Notes: generated by a model not told the origin, from the sequence alone. Shown: positions 1-11,300, counted from the first letter of the stretch. The stretch: 35,367 nucleotides of DNA from Bacteroidota bacterium (GCA_030706285.1 JAUZOU010000003.1:1-35367), one strand, 5' to 3'. A program made the numbers and translations.

Positions 1-704
1 CGATCACGCAACCATTGCTTGTGTGTCCCGGCATAGAAATGCATCGTGTACATGATGTTGGTCTGGTTCCGGAGCGGATCGGCCGCCACCAGCTGTATTT
101 CCTGATCCCAACGCGGACAACCCACCAGAATGATGTTGTCGGGATCGATGGCACGTATCGTGGAGATAACCTCTTCGGAATACCTCTTCACGGCCTTCCA
201 AGTGCAAGAATCATCCGGTTCGTTGAAAATCTCATAGATGACGTTCGGGGAATCCTTGTATTTGTTGGCCATTAGCGTAAAAAATGCCTTAGCTTCGCGG
301 GTATGGATCTTGTGACTGTGGAAATCGATGAGGACATAAATGCCGTGTTTGATGGCTGCATCCACCACCGTCGTTATGCAGTTGACGCTGCCTTTGGGAT
401 CGGTCCGGTAGCCCAGGTCGAGATCGACACCCATAGCCGCCCGCACCACATTACATTTCCAGTCGTTGGCTAAAAAGCCTACACAGGAATCGTTGTAAAA
501 CCGGGGATGGAGGCAATGCCATCCGAAGCTGACGCCCCGGAGCACCATGGTATCACCGTGCTCGTTCATGAGCTGTGTACCAACCACTTTGAGTTTTCCG
601 TTGACTTCGACAGGGGTTTTCACTCGCACGGGAGCTTCTTTTTTCTTGCAAGCGGTCAGGCCCAAAATCAGGGCAAAGGCGACCAGTAATGTCATGTTCT
701 TCAT
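1..704 (-). CDS. GH5 (GH5_2-like) endoglucanase lipoprotein, C-terminus off the left edge
   Basis: The gene reads from ATG at 704 down to the window edge; 234 codons are present and the end is missing. Residues 1-19 are a lipoprotein signal ending LTAC, with the lipid-bearing Cys at 19 followed by KKKEAP. The rest matches the N-terminal two thirds of a GH5 barrel: VVRAAMGV near 87-93, YVLIDFHSH near 123-131, IYEIFNEP at 156-163 with the general acid/base at Glu162, and a YTMHFYAGTH block near 219-228 that is typical of subfamily GH5_2 (EglS/Cel5A type). The nucleophile Glu would lie off the edge. GH5_2 enzymes are usually endo-beta-1,4-glucanases, so a role on glucose-containing stretches of glucomannan is inferred. 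It starts 11 nt after the epimerase gene and looks like part of the same operon. An activity on mannan is possible but less likely for this subfamily. Confidence 0.85.
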   Translation of the reverse strand, partial: MKNMTLLVAFALILGLTACKKKEAPVRVKTPVEVNGKLKVVGTQLMNEHGDTMVLRGVSFGWHCLHPRFYNDSCVGFLANDWKCNVVRAAMGVDLDLGYRTDPKGSVNCITTVVDAAIKHGIYVLIDFHSHKIHTREAKAFFTLMANKYKDSPNVIYEIFNEPDDSCTWKAVKRYSEEVISTIRAIDPDNIILVGCPRWDQEIQLVAADPLRNQTNIMYTMHFYAGTHKQWLRD

Positions 705-715
705 GGGAAAAGTAT

Positions 716-1918
716 CTATTTAAGTTGTTGTATCCGTTCCAACAGTTCCAAACACATGCGGCCGTTGTGGTAGGGACATTTCCAGAAACCGGCCTTGTCG
801 TTGATGCGATCGGGCATTCCTTGCGAAGACACCGACCAAAACCACTCGCCGGTATCTGCATCGATCAGCTTGGTCCGGATGAAGCTCCAGCCTTGGAGTA
901 CCGACCGGCTGTATCGTTCATCACCCGAGAGTCGCCAGGCATTGAAAAAACCGACCATCGCTTCCGCCTGTGGCCACCAGTCGCGGTTGTCGTCCACGTG
1001 TCCGGAGACGGAGTCTCTCTCGTTGATGATGGAGCCATCCGGCTGAACACCTTCAAAGGCGGCCTCCGCCATTCGTACAGATTCTTCCCGAACCATGGTC
1101 AAGAGATCTTCGTCTCCCAGCATTTCGGCGGCTTCCAGCAAGAGCCAGGAAGCCTCAATGTCGTGGCCATACGAAATCAAGGAAGACCTGCATACCCAGT
1201 TTTCATCGAAGAACAGATCCAAATGATGGGTTTGCGGCTGGATAATCTTTTCAAGAAAAAGCAGAATAAGATTTCGAAGCTGCCTTGCCAACAACGGCGT
1301 CCGATAAACCCGGTAGAGGTTGGTATAGGCCTCCAACACGTGCAGATGCGTGTTCATGGTTTTCTTCTCGTTGGCATCTTTTTCACTGAGGCGAAGATCT
1401 TCCAACAAATTCCACCGGCGGTCAAAAGCTTCCAGATAACCGTTCTTACCGGAATCGAAGCTGTATTTTTCGATCAGCTCGAACAATTCGACGGCCTTGT
1501 CCAGCGAGGCTTTGTCACCGGTGAGGCGGTAATACTCCACCAACGCATAGATAAAGAAAGCCTGGCTGTAAACCTGCTTCTTGGTATCCGCCGGTGAGCC
1601 GTCGGCATTCAACATCCAATAGGTCCCGCCATGGGTTTCATCGAAAAAATGGTCGAAAATGTAGTCTCTGGCTCTATCGACGAATGGTCTTATCTGAAGA
1701 GGCCCTAAATGCCGCGCGGCCGCTGAAAATGTCCAAAGAATACGGGCGTTCAGGATGGCCCCCTTGGGCGCTTGCTGAACCAGCTCATTCTGGCCGTTCA
1801 TCCGGCCAAAGTAGCCACCGTGCTGCCCATCAACCATCCGTTCCATCCAAAACGGCAGGATATGTTGTGTCAGCTCGTACTGCACTTCTTCTTTGAGTTT
1901 GTAAAAAGACGGTATCAT
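716..1918 (-). CDS. Cellobiose 2-epimerase (AGE superfamily)
   Basis: This is a cytoplasmic (alpha/alpha)6-barrel enzyme of about 400 residues that epimerises the reducing-end sugar of beta-1,4-disaccharides: cellobiose to Glc-Man and mannobiose to Man-Glc. Family hallmarks are present: GGYFGR near the N-terminus, KGAILNARILW, NTHLHVLEAYTNLY, SYGHDIEASWLL (His252), NERD near 299-302, a WWPQAEA segment and KCPYHNGRMC with His384. The reading frame stays open to 1999, overlapping the GH94 gene. I chose the ATG at 1918 (MIPSFYKL) because it puts about eight residues before the first conserved helix, as in known epimerases; ATG at 1939 is the alternative. The 61-nt gap upstream contains a perfect 5-bp hairpin (1961-1977). 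Its neighbours are the two phosphorylases that need its products. This matches the CE/MGP mannan pathway known from Bacteroides fragilis and Ruminococcus albus. Confidence 0.95.
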   Translation of the reverse strand: MIPSFYKLKEEVQYELTQHILPFWMERMVDGQHGGYFGRMNGQNELVQQAPKGAILNARILWTFSAAARHLGPLQIRPFVDRARDYIFDHFFDETHGGTYWMLNADGSPADTKKQVYSQAFFIYALVEYYRLTGDKASLDKAVELFELIEKYSFDSGKNGYLEAFDRRWNLLEDLRLSEKDANEKKTMNTHLHVLEAYTNLYRVYRTPLLARQLRNLILLFLEKIIQPQTHHLDLFFDENWVCRSSLISYGHDIEASWLLLEAAEMLGDEDLLTMVREESVRMAEAAFEGVQPDGSIINERDSVSGHVDDNRDWWPQAEAMVGFFNAWRLSGDERYSRSVLQGWSFIRTKLIDADTGEWFWSVSSQGMPDRINDKAGFWKCPYHNGRMCLELLERIQQLK

Positions 1919-1979
1919 CAAGGATTCTTTCACGGTCATTTCAGTTAGGTAAAAGTTTCGGGTCACTCCAGCTGACCTT

Positions 1980-4415
1980 TCAAAGTGTCGCCACCACATG
2001 GCAGATACTACCGGCCGGCTTCAGTGGAATGCGGTTGCCCTGCACAGGCTCTCCGTCTACCGTCAGGCTGCGGAGGCCTTTCATACGCCCATCCGGATTG
2101 TTCACCCGGATGTGGTAGGTTGCTCCGCGAAATTTCCTTGTGACGGTGTATCCTTTCCAATCGGGAGGAATGCAGGGATTCACTTCCAGACTTTCGTAAT
2201 CGGGTTTAATACCCAGGATATACTGGGAAATAGCATAGTAATTCCACGCAGCCGTACCGGTGAGCCAGGAGTTCTTAGCCTCACCGGGCCGAAAAGCATC
2301 TTTTCCGGCTATCATCTGGGCGTACACATAGGGTTCAACTTTATGTAGGTCGCTGTGAGCCTCGGTATAGGAAGGGCATATCTTGCGGAAGTATTCCCAG
2401 GCGCGGTCTCCCCTGCCCTGCATTGTTTCACCGATGATGATCCAGGGATTGTTGTGACAGAAGATGCCGGCGTTTTCTTTATACCCGCCTGGATAGCTGG
2501 ATATTTCTCCGTATTCAATGTAATAACGGGTATATGGGGGATTGTTGAGCACGATGCCGTGCTCACAGTCCAGACGTTTCTTTACGGCATCGAGAGCCTT
2601 GGAGACCATACCTTCCTCCATTCCGATACCAGCCATGGTACACCAGCCATTTGATTCGATGAAAATCTGACCTTCCTCGTTTTCCTTCGATCCGATCTTG
2701 TTGCCGAAATAATCGTAGGCCCGGAGAAACCATTCGCCGTCCCAGCCATATTGCTTAATCGCTTCGGTCATAGCATAGACCTGACGCTGGGCACGTCCGG
2801 CTTCCCCGTTCTTGCCCAATTGAAGGCAAAGCCCGGCATATTCACGTCCGTAAAGCACGAATTGGCCGGCAATCATCAAACTTTCGGCCTGACTACCTTC
2901 CGTCTTGTTTTCAGTCGTCTGAAAACTCTCGTCAGGGTCATTCGAAAAGCAGTTCAGGTTGAGGCAGTCGTTCCAATCGGCCCGGCCGATCAAAGGCAAA
3001 CCGTGTGGGCCAAGATGATTCGGCACATAGTCGAAAGAGAGCGTCAGGTGCCGGAAGAGCGAAACCTCAGTGCCAGGTGTGTTGTCGAAAGGGACAGGTT
3101 CATTCAGAAGGCTGAAATCACCAGTTTCCTTGATGTAGCTGATGGTGCCGATGATGAGCCATAAGGGGTCATCGTTGAATCCCTGTCCGATCTCATTGTT
3201 GCCTTTCTTGGTCAACGGTTGATATTGGTGATAACATCCTCCGTCCGGAAATTGGGTGGAAGCGATATCGAGGATTCGTTCCCTGGCACGCTCTGGTATT
3301 TGATGGACAAAACCGATCAAATCCTGGTTGGAATCGCGGAATCCCATGCCACGTCCGATACCACTTTCGAAAAACGAGGCGGAACGGGAAAACAGGAAGG
3401 TAATCATACATTGGTATTGATTCCAACAATTGACCATCCTGTCCAACCTGGGTTCATCCGATTGAAGCGTAAAGACAGTCAGCAGCTTGTTCCAATAGGC
3501 TTTCAGTTCCTCAAAGGCTGAAGTCACTTTCTCAACCGTATCAAACGCCTCGATGAGTGCCTTAGCCGGTTTTTTATTGATGACATTCTGATGCTCCCAC
3601 TTCTGTTCGTCTGGGTTTTCGACGTAACCCAACAGAAAAATCAGGTCCTTGCTTTGACCGGGAGCCAGCGTCACCTCCAGGCAATGCGAAGCGATGGGGG
3701 ACCAACCGTGAGCTACGCTGTTCCTCGGTGTACCATCCAAAACCACCTGAGGTTCATCAAAGCCGTTGTATAGGCCGAAAAACGTTTCCCTGTCCGTATC
3801 GAAGCCTTTCACCGGCTTGTTCACCGAATAAAAGGCATAATGATTGCGCCGTTCCTTGTATTCGGTCTTATGGTAGATGACGGAATCTTCCGTCTCAACC
3901 TCGCCGGTGGAAAAGTTGCGCTGGAAGTTTTCCATATCTGTGGCGGCATTCCACAAGCACCATTCGATGAAAGAGAAAACCTGAATGGTCTTGGTTGAAG
4001 TTCCCAGGTTCCGGAGCGTCAGGTGTTGCACCTCCGCTCTGGTTTTCAAGGGAACGAAATACAGCACCTTGGCCTCGAGTTCATTTTTGACACCCTTGAT
4101 GATCGTATAGTTCATCCCGTGCCGGCACTCATAACCGTCCAAGGGCGTCTTGCACGGTTTCCAGCCTGGGTTCCAGACATTTTCACCTTCCTTGATGTAG
4201 AAATACTTGCCGCCGCTGTCCATGGGCACGTTGTTGTACCGGTAACGGGTAATACGCCGGAACTTGGCGTCTTTATAGAAGGAATAGCCCCCGGCCGTGT
4301 TGGATATCAGGCTGAAGAAGTCTTCCGTACCCAGATAGTTGATCCAGGGCCAAGGCGTCTTCGGATCGGTGATGACATACTCCCGTCTTTTGTCGTCAAA
4401 ATGTCCGTACTGCAT
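1980..4415 (-). CDS. GH94 cellobiose phosphorylase
   Basis: The predicted enzyme is a cytoplasmic, inverting phosphorylase that splits cellobiose with phosphate into glucose 1-phosphate and glucose. It has 811 residues, the normal length of cellobiose phosphorylases, and no signal peptide. The start [13 protein letters not shown] is typical of the family. An N-terminal beta-sandwich (about 1-290) is followed by the (alpha/alpha)6 catalytic barrel. Family motifs are GFRDSNQD at 358-365 and GFNDDPLWL at 412-420, which carries the catalytic acid Asp. [15 protein letters not shown] near 488-502 is a signature of cellobiose rather than chitobiose phosphorylases. It lies 10 nt downstream of the symporter gene and just before the epimerase gene. 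In this PUL it would consume cellobiose formed from glucomannan, either directly or after epimerisation of Glc-Man. The specificity is inferred from motifs, and related disaccharides cannot be excluded. Confidence 0.93.
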   Translation of the reverse strand: MQYGHFDDKRREYVITDPKTPWPWINYLGTEDFFSLISNTAGGYSFYKDAKFRRITRYRYNNVPMDSGGKYFYIKEGENVWNPGWKPCKTPLDGYECRHGMNYTIIKGVKNELEAKVLYFVPLKTRAEVQHLTLRNLGTSTKTIQVFSFIEWCLWNAATDMENFQRNFSTGEVETEDSVIYHKTEYKERRNHYAFYSVNKPVKGFDTDRETFFGLYNGFDEPQVVLDGTPRNSVAHGWSPIASHCLEVTLAPGQSKDLIFLLGYVENPDEQKWEHQNVINKKPAKALIEAFDTVEKVTSAFEELKAYWNKLLTVFTLQSDEPRLDRMVNCWNQYQCMITFLFSRSASFFESGIGRGMGFRDSNQDLIGFVHQIPERARERILDIASTQFPDGGCYHQYQPLTKKGNNEIGQGFNDDPLWLIIGTISYIKETGDFSLLNEPVPFDNTPGTEVSLFRHLTLSFDYVPNHLGPHGLPLIGRADWNDCLNLNCFSNDPDESFQTTENKTEGSQAESLMIAGQFVLYGREYAGLCLQLGKNGEAGRAQRQVYAMTEAIKQYGWDGEWFLRAYDYFGNKIGSKENEEGQIFIESNGWCTMAGIGMEEGMVSKALDAVKKRLDCEHGIVLNNPPYTRYYIEYGEISSYPGGYKENAGIFCHNNPWIIIGETMQGRGDRAWEYFRKICPSYTEAHSDLHKVEPYVYAQMIAGKDAFRPGEAKNSWLTGTAAWNYYAISQYILGIKPDYESLEVNPCIPPDWKGYTVTRKFRGATYHIRVNNPDGRMKGLRSLTVDGEPVQGNRIPLKPAGSICHVVATL

Positions 4416-4425
4416 AATCCATCTT

Positions 4426-5835
4426 TTAGCTATTTCTGTCTTTGGTTGTCATTTGTCTGGCTTCGGTAAGTTCCGAGCTGATTTTCTTCAAACGCTTTTC
4501 ATTGAGCGGATACAGGGCCATACACAAGACACCGATGGCGGCTCCGGCTGCCGGGAAAAAACTCAACATCATACGAATTCCTTCCTGTGCAAACTCGGTC
4601 TGGGCCACATTGGCCTTAAATCCGTAATAGCCTAGCAACCAGCCACACATGGCGCCACCGATGGTCCAACCGAATTTTTGGGACATGGAAGAAGCGGAAA
4701 ATACAAGCCCGGTGGCACGATGTTTCGTCTTCCATTCGGAATAGTCCGCCGAATCGGCATACATGGACCAGATGAGCGGTAACGTGGTGCCGACACTCAG
4801 GCTGATGAGGAATTGGAGAACGTATATTTGGGTGACATTTCCACGATCAATGAAATAGAAGAGGATGCTCAATGCCCCGCAGACAACCATGGCACTCAGG
4901 TATGTTCCTTTTTTGCCGATGCGGTTGGCAAACGGTACGGCCAACATAACGCCGATGATGCTGGCGGCCTGGCCGATGACGAAATACAGCGTACTCAGGG
5001 TGATGGTGAGGTTGAAGGCGGCGATGTGGAAAGCATCCTGCGTAAGCACGTAATATTTGAAGTAGTAGATTGCCGCCCCGTCACGGATGGAATTGAAGAA
5101 AATGACGGCGATGCCGGCTCCCAGTAAAATCCACCACGGCGAATTTTGCAGCAGGTCTTTCAGGTCTTGCCTAAGTGAAGTCTTTTCTTTCATGGGCCGG
5201 ATGCGCTCCTTAGTCCAGGAGAAGCAAAGGAAGAAGAACAAGATAGCAACCAGCGCAAACAGGACGGCAGCCAGCTGCCAGCCCAACCGTGGGTTGTTTC
5301 CTCCTCCCAGCTTGCTGAAGATACTGACGACGGGCTCCGCAGCGGCCAACACCAACAGGCTTCCTCCGTAGGCAAACACCATACGGTACGTGGACAACGA
5401 TGTCCGTTCCTTGCCGTCGTCGGTCATAACGCCCATCAACGAAGCGTAAGGCACATTGATGAGGGAATAGACCATCATCATGAGCGAATAGGTAACATAC
5501 GCGTAAAGGATCTTTCCGGTAGGTTCCAGGTCGGGTGTAGAAAAGGTAATTACTCCGATGATACCGAAGGGAACCATCACCCACAGCAGATAAGGACGAA
5601 ATTTACCCCATTTTGTTTCTGTACGGTCTGAAAGCACGCCCACGAAAGGGTCGAAGGCGGCATCCCAGATACGGGTAACCAAAAACATGGTGCCTACTAC
5701 GGCAGCGGAGATTCCGAATATATCGGTATAGAAAAACATGAGATACATGGAAAACAATTTCCAGAACATGGAAGCGGCAGCATCACCGAATCCATAACCG
5801 ATTTTTTCTTTCAAACGAAGCTTGGGAACTACCAT
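4426..5835 (-). CDS. GPH-family (MFS) disaccharide:cation symporter
   Basis: This is an inner-membrane protein of about 469 residues with roughly 12 hydrophobic segments. Right after the first helices it carries [15 protein letters not shown], and then a loop reading [20 protein letters not shown]. That loop is the characteristic motif of the glycoside-pentoside-hexuronide (GPH) symporters such as MelB. The frame is open upstream to 5919, but the extra 28 residues (containing FYNDQSIK) look untranslated. ATG at 5835 gives [18 protein letters not shown], which is where the family begins. An 85-nt gap then separates it from the GH27 gene. It is flanked by enzymes that need a cytoplasmic disaccharide, as in the B. 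fragilis mannan operon where a symporter sits with the phosphorylase and epimerase. Mannobiose or glucosylmannose is therefore the likely cargo. Confidence 0.92.
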   Translation of the reverse strand: MVVPKLRLKEKIGYGFGDAAASMFWKLFSMYLMFFYTDIFGISAAVVGTMFLVTRIWDAAFDPFVGVLSDRTETKWGKFRPYLLWVMVPFGIIGVITFSTPDLEPTGKILYAYVTYSLMMMVYSLINVPYASLMGVMTDDGKERTSLSTYRMVFAYGGSLLVLAAAEPVVSIFSKLGGGNNPRLGWQLAAVLFALVAILFFFLCFSWTKERIRPMKEKTSLRQDLKDLLQNSPWWILLGAGIAVIFFNSIRDGAAIYYFKYYVLTQDAFHIAAFNLTITLSTLYFVIGQAASIIGVMLAVPFANRIGKKGTYLSAMVVCGALSILFYFIDRGNVTQIYVLQFLISLSVGTTLPLIWSMYADSADYSEWKTKHRATGLVFSASSMSQKFGWTIGGAMCGWLLGYYGFKANVAQTEFAQEGIRMMLSFFPAAGAAIGVLCMALYPLNEKRLKKISSELTEARQMTTKDRNS

Positions 5836-5920
5836 AGGTCTAGTCGAATAGTTGTGTTTATTTTCTAACAAGAACAGCTTAATTGATTGATCGTTGTAAA
5901 ACAATCCAAAAGGGGACACT

Positions 5921-7129
5921 TCATGGTATCAGTTTCAAACAAAGCACGTCATGAGCCGGGATGATCGCTTTCAGCTGTTTACGGGTGCCGCCGGCGTTTT
6001 TCTTCCTCCAGACATCGCGGGCCTTGTAAAGGGTTTTCCCCGTATCAAGCACTCTTCCGGAAAGAGAGTCGGTCACCGAAAATGTTTTCCAGTCAAGCTC
6101 CCAATTTTTTGGCGACGTACTACGATTCAGGAAGCAAATAGCCCATTCACCGTTAGTCAAGGGTTTCAGCCAGGTTTCCACACTGTCTTTCACCTGATGG
6201 CGGAATCCCTGGATACCCAAAGAATCCTGGTCAATGGAGATCAAATCTTTGTTGGACAAGATGTCGTAGGTCTCGATGGTCATGTTCCGAAGGTCGTTGC
6301 CTGCCATCAGAGGGGCAGCCAACAGGCACCACAGAGTGAAATGGGCCCGGTCTTCGTTCACAGGCATGCCGTTTCCGACTTCAAGCATGTCGGGATCGTT
6401 CCAGTGCCCGGGGCCGGCATAGACGCGCAAGCCGTCCTGCATGTCCACTATTTGCATGACACCCCAGGAATTCCAGGTGTCCCATTTTTTCACACAATCG
6501 AAGCAGTTGTAGATGTCACCGGTGGTACGCCACAGATGGCCTACGTCCCTGGCCCAGGTCCAAGGCTTGCTTCCTCCCCACTCACATAGGCTGAACACGA
6601 TGGGGCGGCCGGACTCTTTCAGGGCCCTGCTCATGGTGATGTAGGCTCCTTCCGCATTCAGCTTTTCGGTGAAACACCAATCGTATTTGAGGTAATCCAC
6701 TCCCCATTTGGCATACATGAGCGCATCCTGGCATTCATGCCCGCGACTGCCGGGATGTCCGCCGCACGTCTTGTCACCGGCACACGAATAAAGGCCAAAT
6801 TTCAGCCCTTTCGCATGGATGTATTCGGACAAAGCAGTGATGCCTGAAGGAAAGCGTTCGGCATTCGCGGTGATGAAACCTTGTGCGTCCCGTTCTCCTT
6901 GCCAACAGTCGTCAATCACGATGTATTCATACCCGGCATCTTTCAGGCCGGAGGCAACCAACGCATCTGCCACTTCCCGGATCTTGGTCTCGTTGACATC
7001 GCAGCCGAACTTATTCCAGCTGTTCCACCCCATAGGAGGAGTTAGCGCAAGGCCTTCGGATTTTTGAGCCTGCAACGGCATTATAAGTAAAAAGAATAAA
7101 ACGGAAGTTATTATTCTTTGTTTTTGCAT
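5921..7129 (-). CDS. GH27 alpha-galactosidase, secreted
   Basis: The predicted role is to remove alpha-1,6-galactosyl side groups from galactomannan oligosaccharides, probably in the periplasm. The protein has 402 residues with a Sec signal peptide (LFFLLIMPLQAQ, cleaved near 21). GH27 hallmarks follow: LTPPMGWNSWN at 29-39, VIDDCWQ near 71-77, GLYSCAGDKTC, and YLKYDWC at 146-152 with the nucleophile at Asp150. RTTGD places the likely acid/base at Asp205, and GPGHWNDPDML is at 239-249. A C-terminal beta-sandwich domain begins around 310. It lies 11 nt after the GH130 gene. Characterised mannan PULs often use a GH36 enzyme for this step, so GH27 is an alternative solution. There is no lipobox, so a soluble periplasmic location is favoured. 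Confidence 0.95.
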   Translation of the reverse strand: MQKQRIITSVLFFLLIMPLQAQKSEGLALTPPMGWNSWNKFGCDVNETKIREVADALVASGLKDAGYEYIVIDDCWQGERDAQGFITANAERFPSGITALSEYIHAKGLKFGLYSCAGDKTCGGHPGSRGHECQDALMYAKWGVDYLKYDWCFTEKLNAEGAYITMSRALKESGRPIVFSLCEWGGSKPWTWARDVGHLWRTTGDIYNCFDCVKKWDTWNSWGVMQIVDMQDGLRVYAGPGHWNDPDMLEVGNGMPVNEDRAHFTLWCLLAAPLMAGNDLRNMTIETYDILSNKDLISIDQDSLGIQGFRHQVKDSVETWLKPLTNGEWAICFLNRSTSPKNWELDWKTFSVTDSLSGRVLDTGKTLYKARDVWRKKNAGGTRKQLKAIIPAHDVLCLKLIP

Positions 7130-7140
7130 GGCATCAGGTA

Positions 7141-8316
7141 TTAGAGATGGAGTTGCTTATTTTTGGCTATCAAAGCCTTGACGGATGCCACCGAAGCAGC
7201 GGAACGAAAACCGTCGGCCGGTGTATTCAGACAATAGTCCAACAGCTTTTCCACGGTAGAGGTGGCCACATGCATGCGGGTATCGGAAGAGGCATAATAA
7301 ATGAAGACTTTCCCATCTTCGTCCGCTATCCATCCGTTGGAAAACAAGACGTTGGACACATCCCCGGTACGTTCGTCACCCTCTGGTGCCATTAAGTATC
7401 CGGCCGGTTCCGCCAACAACTTGGCCGGATCCTGCAAATCCGTCAGATAAAGATACAATACATATCGCAATCCTGCAGCACAATTTCGCACCCCATGCGC
7501 CAAATGCAGCCAACCTTGGTTCGTCCGGATGGGATGAGGTCCCTCCCCGTTTTTCAATTCCTTTATTGTGTGATAGTTACGATGATTGATAATGATTTCC
7601 TCATTCACGGAAGCATGGCTGATGTCATCTACCAGCGCCCAGCCGATGCCGCCACCTTTCCCTGTTTCGATGAATCCTTCCTGTGGACGGGTGTACAGTG
7701 CATACTTGCCGTCTACGAACTCAGGATGCAACACGACGTTCCGTTGTTGGCTGCCGGAGATCAGGTCAGGCAGCCGATGCCACGTTTTCAGGTCTTTTGT
7801 GCGGACGATGCCGGCAGCAGCCACGGCGGAGGACAAGTCGCCCGCCGGAGCGGCAGGGTCTTTGCGTTCGCTGCAGAACACGCCGTAGATCCAGCCGTCC
7901 TCGTGTACGGTCAGACGCATGTCATACACGTTCGTATCTGGATTTTCGGTCTCGGGTATGGTACAGGGTTCATCCCAAAAGCGAAAGTTGTCGATGCCAT
8001 TGGGACTTTCGGCCACGGCAAAAAAAGATTTGCGGTCATAGCCCTCCACTCGCACCACTAACAGATACTTTCCTTGCCATTTGACAGCTCCGGCGTTTAG
8101 GGTAGCATTGACTCCGATGCGTTCCAATAAATAAGGATTGGTCTTCGGGTCAAGATCGTATCGCCATTCAAGGGGGACATGCGCTGCAGTGATCACCGGA
8201 TGTTCATACCGTTCGAAAATACCGTTTCCGGCTGTTTCTACAGGGCTATTTTTTCTGGCGATCAAGCGTTCGTGGTCAGCTTTCAATTTTTCCAAAGCCA
8301 TCTTGAAGTCTGTCAT
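7141..8316 (-). CDS. mgp: GH130 4-O-beta-D-mannosyl-D-glucose phosphorylase
   Basis: The enzyme phosphorolyses Man-beta-1,4-Glc to mannose 1-phosphate and glucose in the cytoplasm. It has 391 residues with no signal peptide, almost the same length as the characterised B. fragilis enzyme. The five-bladed propeller motifs of GH130 subfamily 1 are visible: [17 protein letters not shown] at 64-80, [16 protein letters not shown] near 89-104, NVYDMRLT at 129-136 with Asp132 at the position of the catalytic acid, a CSERKD segment near 148-153, and a [17 protein letters not shown] stretch near 247-263. Its substrate is the product of the epimerase encoded downstream, so the two form one route. The gap to the multi-domain GH gene upstream is 18 nt. 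Activity on mannobiose, as in GH130_2, is less likely because the motifs are of the subfamily 1 type. Confidence 0.93.
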   Translation of the reverse strand: MTDFKMALEKLKADHERLIARKNSPVETAGNGIFERYEHPVITAAHVPLEWRYDLDPKTNPYLLERIGVNATLNAGAVKWQGKYLLVVRVEGYDRKSFFAVAESPNGIDNFRFWDEPCTIPETENPDTNVYDMRLTVHEDGWIYGVFCSERKDPAAPAGDLSSAVAAAGIVRTKDLKTWHRLPDLISGSQQRNVVLHPEFVDGKYALYTRPQEGFIETGKGGGIGWALVDDISHASVNEEIIINHRNYHTIKELKNGEGPHPIRTNQGWLHLAHGVRNCAAGLRYVLYLYLTDLQDPAKLLAEPAGYLMAPEGDERTGDVSNVLFSNGWIADEDGKVFIYYASSDTRMHVATSTVEKLLDYCLNTPADGFRSAASVASVKALIAKNKQLHL

Positions 8317-8334
8317 ATTGTTCTGTTTTTAGGG

Positions 8335-11300
8335 TCAATATTGGATATCAGCCGTCGAGTAAAGATCTGGCAGATCCTCACTCAGCCAAATTTTACGGGA
8401 TTGAGTGAATCGTTTAAAATCGTTCGCTGCCGGATGTCCGGCATAAGGCACATAAAAATGATGTTTCAGGGAAGCGGCATACGCATTTCTCCAAAGCAGG
8501 ATATAGCTGATATCGAACGGCTCGATCAAAGGAGCCAGCACATTGGTGTAAAAGTCAGGGATCAGAATGCCTTCCAGACCGGTCTCGGCCAGGACGGGTA
8601 TTTTTCCGGTTTTGCGTGCATAATCGGTCACTGTCCGAAGACCTTCGCTCATTCGTTGACGATAATCAGCCACGGACCGGTCCGTCTTGTCCCAATGCAG
8701 GTAGAAATCAAAACCGACCACGTCGACCCACTTGTCTCCAGGATAATAAGTCAGGAAGTCGGCCTCTTCTTTTACGTCGTTCGGCGAAAAGGCATACAAG
8801 AGTTGATGCACCTGCCGGACATCGCGCAGATACGCCTCGGTCATGCGGTAAAGGGCCTTGTATTCTTCGGGCGTGCATTGACGGGAGCCCCACCAAAACC
8901 AAGTCCCGCTCATTTCGTGATACATCCGGAAAATGACAGGGATGGGCTTTCCGTCGGCCGCTTTAAGACTGAAGAAAAAATCGGCTAGCCGGTCAAGCCT
9001 TTTCAGATAAGCCTCATGATGTACACCTCCTGGCAGGATACTCCGAACAACAGTATCCTGGGCACAGTCCCAGGCATCTTTGCCGGTGGCGATGTTGAAG
9101 GCATGGAAACTGACCGTATTGACCGAACCCCGGTCGTAGACTTCGCGCATCAGGCGACGCATGTCGGTAAAGGCAACAGAATCCAGATTCCTGCCGGCAC
9201 CTACGTCCAGACCACCCAACTCCCAACCTACAACGGCCGGATAGTCACCTGCCGTCTCCTTAACATCAGACCGTCCGGATTCGTTGAACCAGTTGTGTCC
9301 ATAGGCCGGATCGTCCTGATGGCCAAATAGGATGCCCTTGCCCAGGCTTTTTCGAAGATTCGCAAAAAGCGCTTTGGTCCGGTCCGTGGCCAATGAGTCG
9401 GCTATAACAGGTTCCTTTGAAAGCAAAGAGGCATATTTTTTGATTAACGGCACGGTCTGATCGACGTTAAAGACCGAATTCAGCCCTTGTTCTTCTTGCG
9501 CCGGGTCTCCCAGATAATCGTCGCCGGGTTGCCAGTACAGATGGCGGGGTCGCCCAAACCCACCCCAGGCCCAAATGTTGCAGCCTGCCAAAACGCCGTC
9601 TGTGGCAGATGACCGGAGAATGCGTTCAAAAGCGGACTGATAATAGGCATCCCGGCAAACCGTCCCATCCGTCGGTTCGTACCGGTGATGATCTCGCGGG
9701 AAGCCGAATTCTTCGAGGACGATGGGCTTTTGAAGTTTTCTGGCCACCGCTTCATGTTCTTCCATGTAGGCAACGGTGCTGTCCACGCTTTTTCCCAAGG
9801 AACCCGGAATGTCTTTCACGTCAAGCCAGCTCCAGTTTTTGGGCCAGATGTGCATGACCAAGTAATCGATGTTCGGGTCGGCATGGGTCTCTTCAAACAG
9901 CTTGAGGTCTTCCTCGCAACCGTGTTTTCCTTCGGTCCCGATCGTGACCAGGTGATGGCAGTCGAGCGATTTGATGTAGGCGGAAATGTCGCGGAGCCAA
10001 CGAGAAAATGCCGGTTTGCCCTCTTCCGAAAAAGCACGCGGCTCGTTACCGATTTCCCAGGCAAAAATAGCCGGGTCTTCCGTATATTTCCGGCCATTGT
10101 AGCAGTTTTGGCGCTCCAGAACATGACGAATATGATGTTTCAATAATTCCGTGCAGCTGTCACAAAAGGCATATTGTTTGACAAAATTCAGGTAGGCCGG
10201 CCAACCATCAATATTGGGGATGGGCGCTTTTCCCTTGCCCGCCCATTCCAGGTATTGCCCGTATCCACCGGACCATTCCCAGGCATTGGTAAAAAAGAGC
10301 ACCGCCTTCATGTCGCGTTTTCCCAGTTCCGACAATAGAAAATCGAGTCCGTCAAAAATGGAATCGTTGTACACACCTGGTTTCAGCTGCAGGGTCGGCT
10401 CTACTTTCGTCGGCACTCCATTGGGACCGTCCGCCCCGATGAGCACGCGCAGGTTGGTGATGCCGTTCGCCTTCATCAGGTCTAGTTCCCGCAGCAACCG
10501 GACACGGTCACCTCCTCTCCCCGGCGAACCGAGGATGGCGCCATACCAGAAATTGGCACCAATGAAGCGATACGGCCTTCCGTTAATTACAAAATGGCAG
10601 CCTTGCTTCTGGACAATGCCTTGGGGCTTCTTCGCATCGTTTTCGGAGGCAATCACGGTAAACCTCGCAATCAACGAGCCTGTCCGAACCTCGAAATCAC
10701 CGGGTTCAAGCGTCTGACGGTTTTCGGAGTCGATGAAGCTCATCTCTTTCGGAGTCAACGTAAAGGTGACAGTCTTGGTTTCTCCCGAATTCAGACTGAT
10801 TTTGTCAAACCCTTTCAACCTACGCTTATCGGGAGCGAGGGAAGCCACCAGATCGGATAGGTAGAGCAGGACGGCCTCCTTGCCTTGGAGCTTCCCCGTA
10901 TTGGTGACGTCCACCGACACCTCCAGATTGTCCCCGGCCCGCACAGTCGTAGAAGACAGCCTCAGCCGGTCATAGCGGAAACTGGTATAGCTCAGGCCTG
11001 TCCCAAACTCCCATTGAGGAGAATAATCGGATTCATAGTTATACATACCTTCGGCCTTTAGTTGTTCCTCTGCATATTTATGCCAATCCGGAATGAGAGA
11101 CTGCGGATAGCGCGGATAGTTAAACGGAAGTTTGCCACTCGGATTCACAGCTCCGCACAAAAGGTCAGCCAAGGCATCAGCCCCATAATTTCCCGGAAGA
11201 TAGGTCATTAGAACGGCTTTCATATCCTTCTCGAAACGGCTGATGATGCGCGGACGTCCTTCGTTAAGCACCAGCACGATAGGCTTGCCTGTAGCAACCA

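Noticed and set aside
689-1597. 302-residue open frame on the plus strand
   Set aside because: It lies entirely antisense to the epimerase gene and has no domain or signal; it is a shadow frame of a GC-rich coding strand.
5836-5919. N-terminal extension of the symporter
   Set aside because: The extra 28 residues are unlike GPH proteins, and the frame is open there only by chance after the GH27 stop.
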